From positions 801,501 through 865,500 of the forward strand of contig JAQFVV010012477.1 of the NCBI GenBank assembly GCA_028023455.1: a stretch of 64,000 bases of DNA, written 5' to 3'. The notes under the pieces are model-generated. The model was not told the origin of the DNA. It ran no database searches and saw only the letters and a program-made list of their open reading frames with translations. Within the stretch, counting starts at the first letter, position 1; every line of letters starts with the position of its first letter. Source of the DNA: Epiperipatus broadwayi. Taxonomy: Eukaryota; Onychophora; Udeonychophora; Euonychophora; Peripatidae. The translations under genes and the position numbers were made by a program. Below are positions 51,481 through 64,000 of this stretch, one piece after another.

Positions 51481-53280
51481 AAGATATGCTGAATGTTAGT
51501 AATGCAGTATGGAAAGATGTCAATAATGATGTTGAATATGATTTACTGCTTTAAAATAAATGCCCCTAGTTTGGATTGCATAATTTATATAAATAATATG
51601 CTATGCCATTAGAATATATAAAAATTTAATTAGATTTTGTTTAATAAAAAATACATTAAGATTTGACCCCCTCCTTTTCTACGATTTAAAATAATTCAAT
51701 CCCACCATCATGGATTTTACAACAACTGAATATTTAAGTTTGTGACATTTTAAGAGTATGGAAAAAGAAAATAAGTAGCAGTTATATATAGAAAACCATT
51801 AATAAGTCACTCTTTCAGAAGTGAATAAATAATATTTTAAATGATTTCAGAGCATTAATTAGCCTGAGTTCTAGATTCACCCCATGTAGAATCCAGAGTT
51901 AACAAATAACAAATTTTTATACTAAAATATAAACAAAATGTTGACTCATAAAACAATCTGGTGAGCGTATTAATTAATAATGCATTATGTTTTAAGGGGA
52001 TGTTAGTAACTTTAATTCATGGAGGTTTACTTAAAAAAAAGAAAGATAACATTTTAGAAATTCAATTCATCAGATTGCTTGAGATTGGTATATTAATATT
52101 ACATAAAATAGACATATAAAATTAAGTAATAAATACATATGAATAAATGACTGCACCAAAGTTAAAGAAAGTTAGAGCATATGAGAGAGAATTAAATTTA
52201 TAGAAATTATTTGAGAACATTACATTATTAGAAAAGTTACAAAGTTAAATCACACATTAGAAGAAATTGATAGTAGGGTTCGAGATTAGTGAGCCAGATT
52301 TACTTTTAGACAGTATGCAAATCATTACCTTACACAATTTAAGAGTCTATTTTCTATGTACAGCATTTAATGGATCCATGTGAGTTCTTATGTGGCAAGC
52401 AAGTTTCAGAATTCTAAAGTTCTCCATCAGGCTTTTACTTCATTCTATGGGAGCATGATGGTATGGTAGCAACAGATGACCTTCACAAGATGGGCTTACT
52501 ATTCAATCATTATTTTTTTGACTTTCAAACCTGCATGGGTTTTATTCACTGCACAGTTCTTTCAATAGTAGCTCCTCTGTTAGTGATTAAAATTATCTCA
52601 TTTTATATACTGCTTAGGTATTTCTGGAATGCTTTCAATTTATTTCTAGCTCAAATCTAATCTTTAATCTAAAATCTTAAGTTTTTTTTGTTCATTGTTT
52701 GAAGAAGCAATCATCAGATAACTGTCCAAAATAAATATTTTGGCAAAAATGTTTATACAAAAGTAAAATTTAATCCCATTTCTAATTTTATTTTCAGTAA
52801 AACCTTAATTAAAAATTCTTTCCCAAGATTAAAACAATATTATTCTTCCAACCTTTTAATTATTTTTGGATAATTAACGATTGCATTTTCCATCTTGGAA
52901 TTTGACAAAATATACAATTTAATAGGAAAAACAATTTAAAGAGAAAAAGTTTTAAAATGAAGTATAATAAAATATTTTTAAAAAATCAATATTTTGTTGG
53001 TATGTTTGCTCCTGTAATATATATATATCTGACCACACCTATTTATTTTAATAAAAAGAATTAATAATTATAAAATTAATAATAATAAAATGTTATTGAA
53101 AGTTAAAATTTATAACTTTTAAGTGTGCATTTCAAATATATACATAATATATATATATATATGATTAAAGGAGAGGGATGAGATATAGAGTTTAATTATA
53201 GGTTTGTAGATAGAACCATGAAGCACAATCTTATATATATATATATATATCCTCCACATATATTTTTTATAATTATTTTT
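51481..53280. other. AT-rich intergenic DNA
   Basis: No gene recognised. Several short (AT)n runs near 53020, 53150 and 53235. Confidence 0.35.
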
Positions 53281-53289
53281 TATAGTATT

Positions 53290-53360
53290 TTATTATTTCC
53301 CCCCCTCTTTTTTTTTTTCCCCCCCCCTTTTTTTAAAAAATTTATTTTTTAAAAACCCTT
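53290..53360. repeat. Homopolymer C/T low-complexity tract
   Basis: Runs of six to nine Cs alternate with runs of Ts, then A and T runs. No other place in the window has C homopolymers like this. It may be a true polypyrimidine tract or a consensus error. Confidence 0.8.
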
Positions 53361-53890
53361 TTTATAAACCAGCAATACCAATGATTTTTACACATGACTA
53401 TTTATATAAGACTACAATACCTATAATTAACTAATAATTTATTCTATTTAAAACTGAGTTTTCTTTGTTAATATATATAATTTCTTTTAACATTCTTTCT
53501 TTATAGAATTTAACATTTTTTTACATGTTCATTTTAATATTTTATATATATCTGGAAAAAAATAAAAAAATTATTAATAATAATGATAATCATTTTTGCA
53601 GTTTAACATCAAGGCAGATTAATAACATTTTTATATTAGTTAAATGTTAGCTTTTAAAATAAAACTATTAACAATCATTTTAATTATTTGTTTTTATAAT
53701 AGGTTTTTAATTAAAAGTTTTTATATGATATATATAAATTTTTAAAAAGAAATTAATTGTGTTTAAGTTGTGATTGTTATAGGAATGGGGAGTGAGATAA
53801 GTTAAAAAAAAGAAAATTTTGTAATTTTTAATTAATTTAATTTTTTTTTTGGAATATGTGATATTTATTGTATATATATTTTATTTTAGT

Positions 53891-53935
53891 GTGCCTTGAA
53901 AAAGACTATAAAAAATAGTCGAAAACGTTGGATAT
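53891..53935 (+). other. Hairpin with GAAAACG tail, possible decayed hammerhead-like motif of a Penelope-like element
   Basis: GACTAT (53904-53909) pairs with ATAGTC (53915-53920) over an AAAAA loop and is followed at once by GAAAACG. Before the stem lies GCCTTGAAAAA. This order (CTGATGA-like core, stem, GAAA) is that of a hammerhead ribozyme core, known to occur in Penelope-like elements. Here the CTGATGA part is not conserved, so the call is weak. Confidence 0.25.
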
Positions 53936-54705
53936 ATTTTTCATGATTATAGTCATAAAAAATCAAGTTTTAAAAAGGAGTTAGTTTGTTTTATTTCTAT
54001 ATTAAATATTTTTATTGTTTTAGAAATTCAACTACATACCTTGCTATATCTCCTTAAAAACAAAAGTAAAAAGATGGGTCTCAAAAACAAATAATAACAG
54101 TGACATTTTATAATATATCTTGATATTTAATATTTTTATAATAAAAAAGAAGTCATAAAATGGTAGATTATTCATAGTAACCTTTGGTTACATGTTTATT
54201 AACAATATGCATATATTAGATAAGATCTGATGCAATAAATTAACTATTGATTTCTTTATAAATAAAAAAAAGTGATCACACTATGTCAAGATATTTACTG
54301 CCTTTCATTCCAGGCCTTTTCATGAGTAAATAAAATATGAATAATAGTGAATTAAATGTAATTTGTATTTTATATAGGTTTACATTATTATTTTATTTTT
54401 AAAACATATATTATTAAAAAGATCAACAAAAGTAATTAACAAAAATAGAATAATATATCTATAGAAACTCAAAAAATATTTTAAAAATAAATCTAATGAA
54501 AATAACCACATAACAAAATGAAGTTCAAAAAATGGTTGATTAAAAGATGATTCCTGCACAACAATTAACTAAAATGATGAATGGCAATTGTGTGTGTTAA
54601 AAGAAGATAACTGATGCCATTGAAATATTTAATATTTTTTAATAATTAATAAAGAAAGTCATATATCATGTGACTTTGCTTTTTAAACTTGTATTACAAA
54701 TATAT

Positions 54706-55223
54706 AATATAGAGAGCATACTAATAGCTCTAACAAGCTTTTATTGATAAGTGATGAAGAGAAAGCATTTAAAATCTCTATCTTCAATATTCTCATTCCC
54801 AGACCAATCGATTTCAAGCTTATGGCTCACCTCAGTGAGGGGCTATAACATTCAGCCACTAGATCTAAAATACCAACTCAAAAACCAACACTTAACTAAT
54901 ACATAATATTAAGTAGAAAATCTGAAATTTGGTTCAGACCCATATATCTATTTAAGTTAGATCGCTAGAATTAAGGACATTTACCTTTCTAAAATTTTCA
55001 GATTTTCTATTTAATAGTTACATATTACATAAATGCTAGCTTTTGAGTTGGTATTTTAGGTCTAGTATCTGAATTTTCTAGCTTCTCACCAAGGTGAGTC
55101 ACAAACTTGAAACCAATTGACCTGGTGACAGAAATATTCTAGATAGATTTTAAATGCTTTCTCTTCTGCACTTATGGTACTTATCGATAAAAGCTTCTTA
55201 GAGCTAATAGTACGCTCCGTATA
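54706..55223. mobile_element. Foldback element with arms of about 230 bp
   Basis: Left arm 54706-54935 (AGAGAGCATACTAATAGCTC, AAGCTTTTATTGATAAGT, AGAGAAAGCATTTAAAATCT, CAATCGATTTCAAGCTTATG, CACTAGATCTAAAATACCAA) pairs reversed with about 54995-55223 (TTGGTATTTTAGGTCTAGTA, AACTTGAAACCAATTGACC, AGATTTTAAATGCTTTCTCT, GAGCTAATAGTACGCTCCGT). The shared core words GATTTCAAGCTTATGGCTCA and ACTAGATCTAAAATACC tie it to the superfamily. The arms are diverged, so it is older than the 11-kb and 49-kb copies. Confidence 0.75.
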
Positions 55224-57316
55224 TTAATAATTTTTTATATTCTGTTTAGAATTTTTCCATAATTTTTGTTTATGCTGATAAAAAAAGAACCTACATTTGT
55301 GTATGTTCTATAAAAAAAAATCTAAATATAGAAATTAAAGCTTAAAACAACACAATGGGCATTCAACTTTACTTTGAGTATTTTATTGTTTAAATGAAAT
55401 AAAACTTTTAGATTATTTGTTGTTATTATTTTATTAAAATTAAGATTTATAGTAAAGAATAATATATATATTAGAGAATGCACATTTTTTCTAATCATAT
55501 TTGCTGCAACACTAAGATTATCATTACCAAATAAAAAAATTGCAGGTTGCCAATATTCTTCAGTCATTAATTCTCATTACTATTACACAGTAAGATCAAA
55601 CTAACACAATAAGCAAGCTGTGTTTCTAATTTATGTTTTTAGAAAGAAAGTTTAAATGTAATTTTATATATATCTAATACATATTTAAACACAGCAACGT
55701 TTTTATTCTTTATTTTATTGAAAAACAAAATGGAGACTAAACTATTTAAATAACTGAAGACGATTTTTTAAAACCAATTGTTTGAACAAATATAACAATC
55801 TATATTAACACTGCTCTCAGAATAACATTAAAAAGAGTTTGCTTATATATATAGAGAGAGAGGGGGGGTAGGTAAATTAGATAAATGTGGATAGAGAAAT
55901 CGTGAAATAAATTGCTCTATAATAAAATACAATAAATCAATTACTATTGGCTTTTAATCTGAATATATTTTTGATTTTTCTTCATTTATACCACGTGTGA
56001 GATGGATGAATGAAGAGGTGATGTGGAGAAAAAAAGCTAACGATCGGAGAAGATGGATTGAACTTGGAGAATTCATCATCCTGCAGTGGATTGATAATGG
56101 TTGTTGTTAATGATGATGATATATGTGTGAGTGCGTGAATATGTAATAATAAATCTTAGTTTCCGTTTTAAAACTCATTTTACAGTAATGAATTGGTGCA
56201 AATATATAGCATAAAAACAATTCACTTATAAAAATAATTTAACATGGATGTAAATAGAAAATAAATTAAAATGATATTAAAATTTAAATGAGCTATATGT
56301 ATTATTTTCTATTTTTATTGAACACATTGCCACATGAAGTTAACATTGTCCAATTTTAATATATATATATATCACAATCAATATCTCATCAAAAATCTTT
56401 GAAGTGAATTTATTTTACAATGGATAATTAATAATCAAGACAGATATATAAGTCTATTTGCTTGCAATTAACCTCACACAAATAAATATCTGAATACATA
56501 ATAAGATTTATTGTGAAAAAAATAGTGTTGCGAACTAATAAATAAACTTTATTAAATAATATTTCTAATTTGTACACCTGTTATTTAAATATATGTAATG
56601 TAGCTAATTTATTGATATATCAGACATTCTTGATAAGAGCAGTTAGTGTTTGAAACACATCATACTAAAAATAATTACTATTTGTATCAAGTGCCAAAAT
56701 ATATAATAAAATAAAAAATACTGTAAATGGTAGATTAAAATGTTAATATTATTTCAGATTATTTTATATTTTTTATTTATTTTGTGACCTAAGATATTAA
56801 AATTAATTTTAAAGTATATAATTTCTTAGTCTCAGAAGGTTGTCAATTAGTAGTAGTTGATAGTTTTTGTGGCAATATTACAGACAAAAATTATATCTGT
56901 TCTCCCAGATATAATCTCTTTATTTATGTTCTTTATTAAAATAACAATCCATGCAAATATTTTATTCAACAAGTACAACTCTCTGAAGAAGTTTAAAATA
57001 TAATTTGCAGAATATCAAGAAAGATTTTATTATTTCAAATTATCACATCTATATAAAATAGTTTTCTGGGTTAAAATCCTTTTAACAACAGGGGTTTTAA
57101 ATAAAAGAGAACCTTTTTAATTCAACAATTAAACCCCAATAAAAGAGATATTATAAATTAATAAAAAAAACTTGCTTAGCCTCAGAGAATTGTGAATTAA
57201 TATTAGTTGATAGTTTTCTGGCAACATCAATAAAAATTTATATTTCTGCTTGCATGGATATAACCTCCTTTGTTCTGTTCATTATTATAATAACAAACCA
57301 TAAAATATTTAATTCA

Positions 57317-57348
<32 letters not shown>

Positions 57349-57351
57349 GTT
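55224..57351. other. AT-rich intergenic DNA
   Basis: No gene recognised. A GAGAGAGAGGGGGGG tract lies near 55854-55868. At 56820-56960 and 57175-57320 there are two similar stretches (TCTCAGAAGGTTGTCAATTAG / CCTCAGAGAATTGTGAATTA, then TAGTTGATAGTTTT, then ATAACCTC), which are a diverged direct duplication of about 140 bp, 355 bp apart. Confidence 0.4.
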
Positions 57352-58325
57352 CACTAAAGAGAGCTTACCAATAGTCCCAATCAAGCTTTAATTTATTAGT
57401 ACCAAAAGAGAAAAAAATCAAAGTCTCTACCAAAATCTCCTCATCCCCAGACCAAATGGTTTCAAGCTTATGGCTCACCTTAGTGAGGAGCTAGGACTTC
57501 AGACACTAGATTTAAAATACCAACTCAAAAGTCAGCACTTATCTAATACATTACTATTAATTTAAAAATATGAATTTTTCAGACACATAAATGTCTTCAA
57601 ATCCAGCCTTTCAAACCAAATAGCTATATGCATCTGAACTCTGTTCAGTTTCACCATATATTAATAGCCTCAGCAATATAACATTACCAAAGCCCACCTC
57701 TAGGGTACACTTATAATATTAATAAAAACAAATCACAAATAGCATATTATTTTAAGCTTGTAGTAATAAAGCTTTAATTTGTAAGTGCCAAAAGAGAAAG
57801 AAGTGGTCCAGGGATGAGGACTTTCTGATAGAGATTTTGAATTCTTTCTCTTTTGATGCTTATAAATTAAAGATTGATTGGAGTTATTGGTAAATTCCCT
57901 CTAGTGGACATTTTACTATAAGATTAAAGCAGGCAGGCTTTGGTGATGTTATGTACTGAAGCTATTAATATATGGTGAAACTGAACAGAGTTCAGACCCA
58001 TATAGCTATTTGGTTTGAATGTCTAGATTTGAAGACATTTACATGCTTGAAAAATTCAGATTTTCAAATTAATAGTAATGTATTAGGTAATTGCTGAGTT
58101 TTGTGTTGGTATTTTAGATCTAGGGTCTGAAGTTCTAGCTCCTCAGTGAAGTGATCCATAAGCTGGAAACCAATTGGTCTGGGGATGAGGACATTCTGAT
58201 AGGGATTTTGAATTCTTTCACCTTTGGTACTTATAAATTAAAGCTTGATTCACACTATTTGTAAGCTCCCTCTAGTGAACATTTTACTACAAGCTTAAAG
58301 CAAGTTACACTATTTGTGATTTATT
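57352..58325. repeat. Foldback complex of the same superfamily, with CACTAGAGGGAGCTTAC-type termini
   Basis: A forward unit (57352-57710) is followed by the start of another forward unit (about 57765-57830) and then two reversed units (about 57835-57905 and 57905-58290). The terminal sequence is best read at 58290 on the minus strand: TTCACTAGAGGGAGCTTAC. The core words CAAGCTTATGGCTCACC, GAGGAGCTAGGACTTCAGAC, CACTAGATTTAAAATACC, CAAACCAAATAGCTATATG, and TCTGTTCAGTTTCACCATAT are present in both orientations. Sequence outside the terminus (AAAACAAATCACAAATAG) also recurs on both sides. No transposase. Confidence 0.75.
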
Positions 58326-61300
58326 TTTATTAATATTATATATATATATATTTAAAAAAATGTAACAGTTGCTTTTGTTAAAATTGAAATGTTGAAAATT
58401 TATATTTTTGTTTTAGTAATATCACAGTCAGATGAGAATAGATAGTAAACAGTGAAAAACATAAACTGTAAATGCTTTTCACATTCAAAAGAGGAAACTT
58501 GTTTTTATATAGTGATTAAGCTGCTAAAGGAAATATAAACAGGTTTTAAAAAAAATAAATCTCTTTTTTTTTCTTACCTTACAAAAATTAAATGTTATAA
58601 ATTAATAATTTTAATGGATGTTATTATTTAAATATTTTAAATATGTGGTAATATATATATATTATTTTAAGAAAATTACAGTTAGATGACAATAGACAGT
58701 GACCTTTTACTTTCCAGGTATATGTTAAGTTTCTAATATAAAAACAAATAAATAAAAATATATTCAATGGAATAACTTTTTTCACAATTTTTTAAGTTAT
58801 TTAGGAAAAAATATTTATAATGATGCTATAATTTAAAATTTTGTTAAGTTTATCTTATTCATAAAATAAGCGTATTATTTTAAATAATCATATATTGCTT
58901 GTATATGTTGTATTCATCTATTTTTCATTTCTATCGCAATAATAGCATTGAGTTGTTGCATTCAATCATTTTCTCATAAACAAAAATATGCATTTACCAT
59001 TTTTAATGAACTCCACTACCAATATAACTAGGAATATCAAAGCATCCCTTTATCTTTATCCATCTTAAAATAAATATCACTCATGATAAATTTTCTCTCT
59101 TTTTGCCTTCTGAGATGCTATAAATCTTCTATAATCCAGCTATTATTCTTACCAACTTTTAAAACTATACCATTCATAGTGTAAGATTGGATGACAATAA
59201 ATAGTGATTAAAGTGAGGATATATATATTTGGCAATAATTCAAACTAAATCAAAATATCATGATTGCACTTTCTAAGTTTACATATTTCTCATGTACCTT
59301 AAAATCCAGTCATGGATTCTACCTGAGCACTTACTGAACTATGGAAAGAAATTCAATTGACCATAAAGTAAAATATACAGAACTCTGTTACCTATATTTA
59401 GTTCATTGATTCACAACAATATACTTCAAAGATAATATTTCTCCTCAATATACTAATTTCCCAGACTACTAGACTTCATTTTCCACAATCAGACTACTTC
59501 TTTTGACATCGTAAACAAATTCTATCCACTTTGCACAAAATAATTTCTATACTTCATTTCAAAGTAAATATCTAATATAAAAATCAAAAAGGTTCAAAAA
59601 TATTGTATATGCAAATGATTTTATAAAATTCATTTTATAACACATTCATTCACTTATTTTATGATATTAAACAAATATATATAATATTAAAATAAATAAT
59701 AATAATTTACCTTAATCCCAAAATTATCAGGATTAAATTCCACATACTTATCCTCTTCATAGTTGTCCAAAATATATAAAAAGTTATAGGCATTTTTTTT
59801 CTTTATCCTTCAGAATATGTTAAATTTTCTGATATCCATTATTTTTCTTTATTTCAAATAAAAATTACTCAAACCTTAAAGACTAAAACTTATTTCTAAA
59901 ACAGCACATTAATTCACATATTATTATTATTTCTAAAAATATTAAAAATAAAATAGAAAATGATAAAAATTTAAAGCTACTTAGAGGTCTTATCATTCTT
60001 TTTTACAGCTCAGTTGAAATGGGAAAGAACCTTTGCTATTAACAACCCTACGTTTCTACAGCAAAGAAAATTATCCCCTCTGCTTGCAGAATAACGAACT
60101 CCATAAAACATAAAAGTTAATCTTTTAATATCCCATTGAAATTTTGTAGATATGCACTTGATTAAAGTTCGTTTAAGAATATTTACTTACCACATCAACG
60201 AGGACACAAATTTCAGAAATCATCCATAATAAATATTATATCAGGTAATATTTTTTTCCTTCAAACATTTCCATGCTGGACCAGACATTTGATAAAATAT
60301 TGTAAAATTAATATTTTCATCAGGAAGCACTTGTATATATTTTATATAATAATATCACAAATTATTTCATTCATTTTTATTAAACAATTTTTCATTCATT
60401 TTTTCCCCCAGATATATTCAAGAGTTATGATTTATAAGATGACAGTTTTTCAATTTCAAGTATTTTTTATTATTTTCAGACATGCACACATTTATTAATT
60501 AGTTTATTGCAAGATTTTTATAGTTTTCTCTATTCAGGTAATATTTTATTAAAGACTTAAAGATAATTTTAAAACAGTATTAATAGTTCATTATCTCTTT
60601 ACACAGGTAAATCTTTTAATGCAAAATTTACGAAAACCTATTTTTTCTTCAATTTTCATGCATCATTTAAAAATATATAATATTGATTCAGACTGTCTTT
60701 TTTTCATCTTCTTAAAAAGATTAATAGCAAAAATATTATCACTGATGCATTTACAGATAATATAAAAATATATGCACATTTATAGAGTTCATTCTCACAC
60801 ATTAATTTACTTGCAAATTATATATTTCTTCCTTTCTTCTCTTCCTTTTAAATGAAAAATAACTTTTCAGATAGTTTTTGATAATTCTCCTCAAAATAAA
60901 AGTGGACATAAGTTCCACAAATATTTATATTTACAAGGATTTATCTCAATTGTTAAATATAAATGTCATTTTACTTCATTCATACAGGTAAAATTAATTA
61001 GAAATTTCTTACATTATGTAGGTTTTTCATGGCTATATTGCTAAGTTTTTATAGTTTCTCCTTTGCATTATTGCATTGGATAGATAACTAGTATTGATCT
61101 CCATAAATTATCATAGTTTCCTTAAATTTTGATACAAAATTCACCGATTGGGAATTAACTTGTTTACCCCATTATGGGATACATTACACTTAATTTTATA
61201 TTATTAATGATTTAAAAATAACACTTCAGTATTATAATAAGAAAATAAAAATATTTAAAAATTTATAACTTTAAGATTAAATCAATTAAGACTAAGAACT

Positions 61301-64000
61301 AAGATTAAATTAAAACCAAAAAAAAAAAAACACATATACTAAACTAGACTGACAAAACACTTGTATTTATAACATTTCCTGTTATTATTTTATTGGCTAT
61401 TACAAATTATTTTCTGACACTAATTTCCATATAGATTACATTTCTGCCTGCAGATTATTTTAGAAATAATTTAAGTTAATTATATTCCATATTTAATACT
61501 TTTACTTAATAATTTACAGTGTAAAATATGTTTATTTAAACACTAAAAATATTATTATTAACTTTAACAATAATTTTAGAATACAAAATATTATTTAAAC
61601 ATTATAATAAAAAATATTACCCTTTTAAAATAAAATTTATATATATATATTTAGCAACATTATAAATATATCAAATTTTATTAACAAAAAACTAAATATT
61701 AATTTTGAATGTTCTAGAATATGTAAGCTTCTAAACACCTACACACACCCTACAGAGTATGACATCATTTTTCAGAACATTCCAAAATAATTTAAATAAT
61801 GCTTATTTAAAGTAATATCTTAATAAAATAAAGTTATTTAAAACACATTTGAAAAATTATATAATATTAAATAATACAGATAAACAATTATTTTAACATT
61901 TTATTCTTTAAATATAATAAACTTTAATTAAATCCCTACTTCAAATACTAAATTATATACTGCTTTTATTCCAAAATTAGGTACTTTGGTATTAGATCTG
62001 CAACACAGAGCAGATATTAGACTTGCAGTGTTTTTTCACATTTGTATTAATTTACTGATAACATTGTAATCTTCTTATCTGATCAAAATAATGTCTACAA
62101 GGATCTTGTACATGATATTTTTTGCAAAATTTGCAAAAAAAATAGTAATGGGTGCACGATCTTGTAGATGATATTTTCACAAGATTTACAAAGTTAGCGG
62201 CAGGTTGATATGAATGTGAAAGGTGCAGGACTAATAAAAATAGCTATAAGTATAAAAAATAATATTAAAAACAGCATTTTAAAAAAAAATTTGAGAAACA
62301 AATGGATATTAAAAAGATGATTTTAAAACAATTTTTAAGGAATAAATGGATATTAAAAAGACCAATATTTAAAGTACTAAAAACTAATATTAAAAACAGC
62401 ATTTAAAATAAATTTATACGATTTTCACACTAACAACTTTAAAATGTATAACGATATATAAATTGATATTAAAAACATTTTAAACCAAAAAAAATGATTT
62501 GCGATCTTAAGTAAATGATGCCATTACACAAAAAAATTTTATTTTAAATACATACAAAACAATCACTAAATTATAATTTTTTAAAAAATATTTACAAAAA
62601 CACATAAAATAGACACATATGTTACTTACCATGTAATATATAACAGAATTGTTGCATTGAAGTCACAAATTTGATATTTACTTCTAACATGCATAAAATA
62701 AAAATTTGAACTGAAGCCCACCCAAATGGAATTTTATAAAACATGTGATTGTACAGAGTATGCTGGGATTACCCACAGAAAGGCTAATAAACATATTTTT
62801 TTAAAGAAAGAAAAGAAAAAAAACTTCACAAAAAGAAATATAAATAATTATAAAACTTTTATTAAATATTTATCCTGCTGTCAGAAAGAAATCTGGACAA
62901 TAATAGAAAATGTCAAAATATTCAAAAAAGAAAGACCTGTTGAATAAGATCGAATAACATCACAGGGATTATTTATTTTCAATTTGATGTCAGCATAAGA
63001 TTACACATTTATTGAGAAAAAGCCAAATATCTCCCCTACATTGTAGGTCTAATATTAAAGTACCCAAAATTATACTAATATAACTTTAAAATACTTTAGA
63101 TAGATTTATTAACCCTTTATATAGTAGGTTTAAACATATTTACATATAAAATCAATGCAAAATACTATTGACTGATAAAAAAAATTTTTTTTTTCATAAC
63201 TAGCTATTTTTAATTCTTTGAAAAAAGTCTGTGGCAAATGGCATGGTTACAATATATATATACTTTAATAATAATAATTATATAAAATGTTTTGACATTT
63301 AAAGTAGTCTTCATGTTAATACAAATGCCAATCAAAGTTTTTCTAATGCATTTATATTACATTATTCACCAATGCTATAAGTTAGCAATATGTCTATGTT
63401 TTATAAATAAAACAATAATATTTATTAATGAGCTCCAATATTTTCATGAAATACTAAAGAATAAAAAAAGACTGACAAAGTCCAACAAATATGTATTCAC
63501 ATCAGCTTTAAACATTAATTATACTTGATCAACTTTTTCCTGTATTTTTCTTATTTTTATTAATAAGCTAAACAGTTACTTGAAGAGTCTCTGCTTTGAA
63601 CATGGTTTGATTCTATTAACATGGCTGATATGGAGTCTTATATTGGAGAATGTGTGAATTTTTGAATAGTTTAAGTTGATTTTGATATATTATTTCTCAC
63701 ATCATGCTGAGATGAACTGATGAGTGATCATAATTATTGCAATGCTTCTCTCATTATAGTATTGCTTCCTTTTTTAGACAGGAGAATTTAGTTGCTGAAC
63801 ACAATTATTTTACAGATACATGCTTGTTAATGATCTTTTATTTGGTAAAAACTAGTAGATATAAGCCAAAAGAATTTAAGATCTAGGCTATCAATCTATG
63901 TTCAGTTCAAATATAATTTTTCTTATATTTAAGTGAATAAGGTAAAATTAGCAAGAATAAAACATTGCTAGCCTTTCATATTCTGAAAATGTAATACATG
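58326..64000. other. AT-rich intergenic DNA
   Basis: No gene recognised in the last 5.7 kb. Short open frames at 60.29, 62.73 and 63.29 kb have no domain. GGTACTTTGGTATTAGATCTG at 61980 resembles the terminus of the 34.9-kb foldback. At 62100-62410 a few local duplications occur (ATCTTGTACATGATATTTT / ATCTTGTAGATGATATTTT and two AAATGGATATTAAAAAGA phrases). Confidence 0.4.

Overview
This is a very AT-rich, gene-poor stretch of an animal nuclear genome, made up largely of repeats of several kinds. I recognise no host protein-coding gene, no rRNA gene and no functional tRNA gene. The signs of an animal genome are a Penelope-like retroelement with a GIY-YIG endonuclease, very short tRNA-derived SINEs with target-site duplications, many foldback (inverted-repeat) elements, and long AT, GATA and trinucleotide microsatellites. 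A mollusc, perhaps a cephalopod, would fit, but that is an impression and is not proven by the sequence.

Layout. 1-5.6 kb: AT-rich DNA with two diverged copies of one dispersed repeat (about 360-980 and 3.3-3.96 kb). 5.6-7.8 kb: a small foldback, a compound trinucleotide microsatellite, then the broken remains of a Penelope-like element (reverse transcriptase YVDD fragment, linker, and a GIY-YIG endonuclease frame that is nearly intact). 8.7-9.6 kb: three short tRNA-derived SINEs; a fourth lies at 47.2 kb. 11.0-11.5 kb: a foldback element with 85-bp arms. 13.94-25.59 kb: an 11.65-kb LTR-retrotransposon-like element with two nearly identical LTRs of about 4.2 kb (TG...CA ends). It has a CCAAT/TATA promoter inside each LTR, a polypurine tract next to the 3' LTR, a repeated GGCGCC-type motif after the 5' LTR, and only one long open frame: a 487-residue coiled-coil protein, with no pol. 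It sits in an AT microsatellite.

26.7-28 kb, 34.9-36.1 kb, 41.8-41.95 kb, 43.8-44.2 kb, 46.8-47.0 kb, 49.0-51.1 kb, 54.7-55.2 kb and 57.35-58.3 kb: foldback and head-to-head/tandem repeat complexes. Several of these share one core of about 250 bp although their arms differ. 38.85-40.75 kb: direct copies of a second dispersed module that also forms the centre of the 34.9-36.1 kb foldback. The remainder is unremarkable AT-rich DNA.

The most interesting object is the 11.65-kb element. It looks like a non-autonomous (LARD/TR-GAG-like) retrotransposon in an animal: recently active by its LTR identity, encoding a single gag-like coiled-coil protein without a zinc knuckle, and presumably mobilised by enzymes from another element. 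The second is the foldback superfamily, whose members have different arms on a shared core and are built up into larger palindromes.
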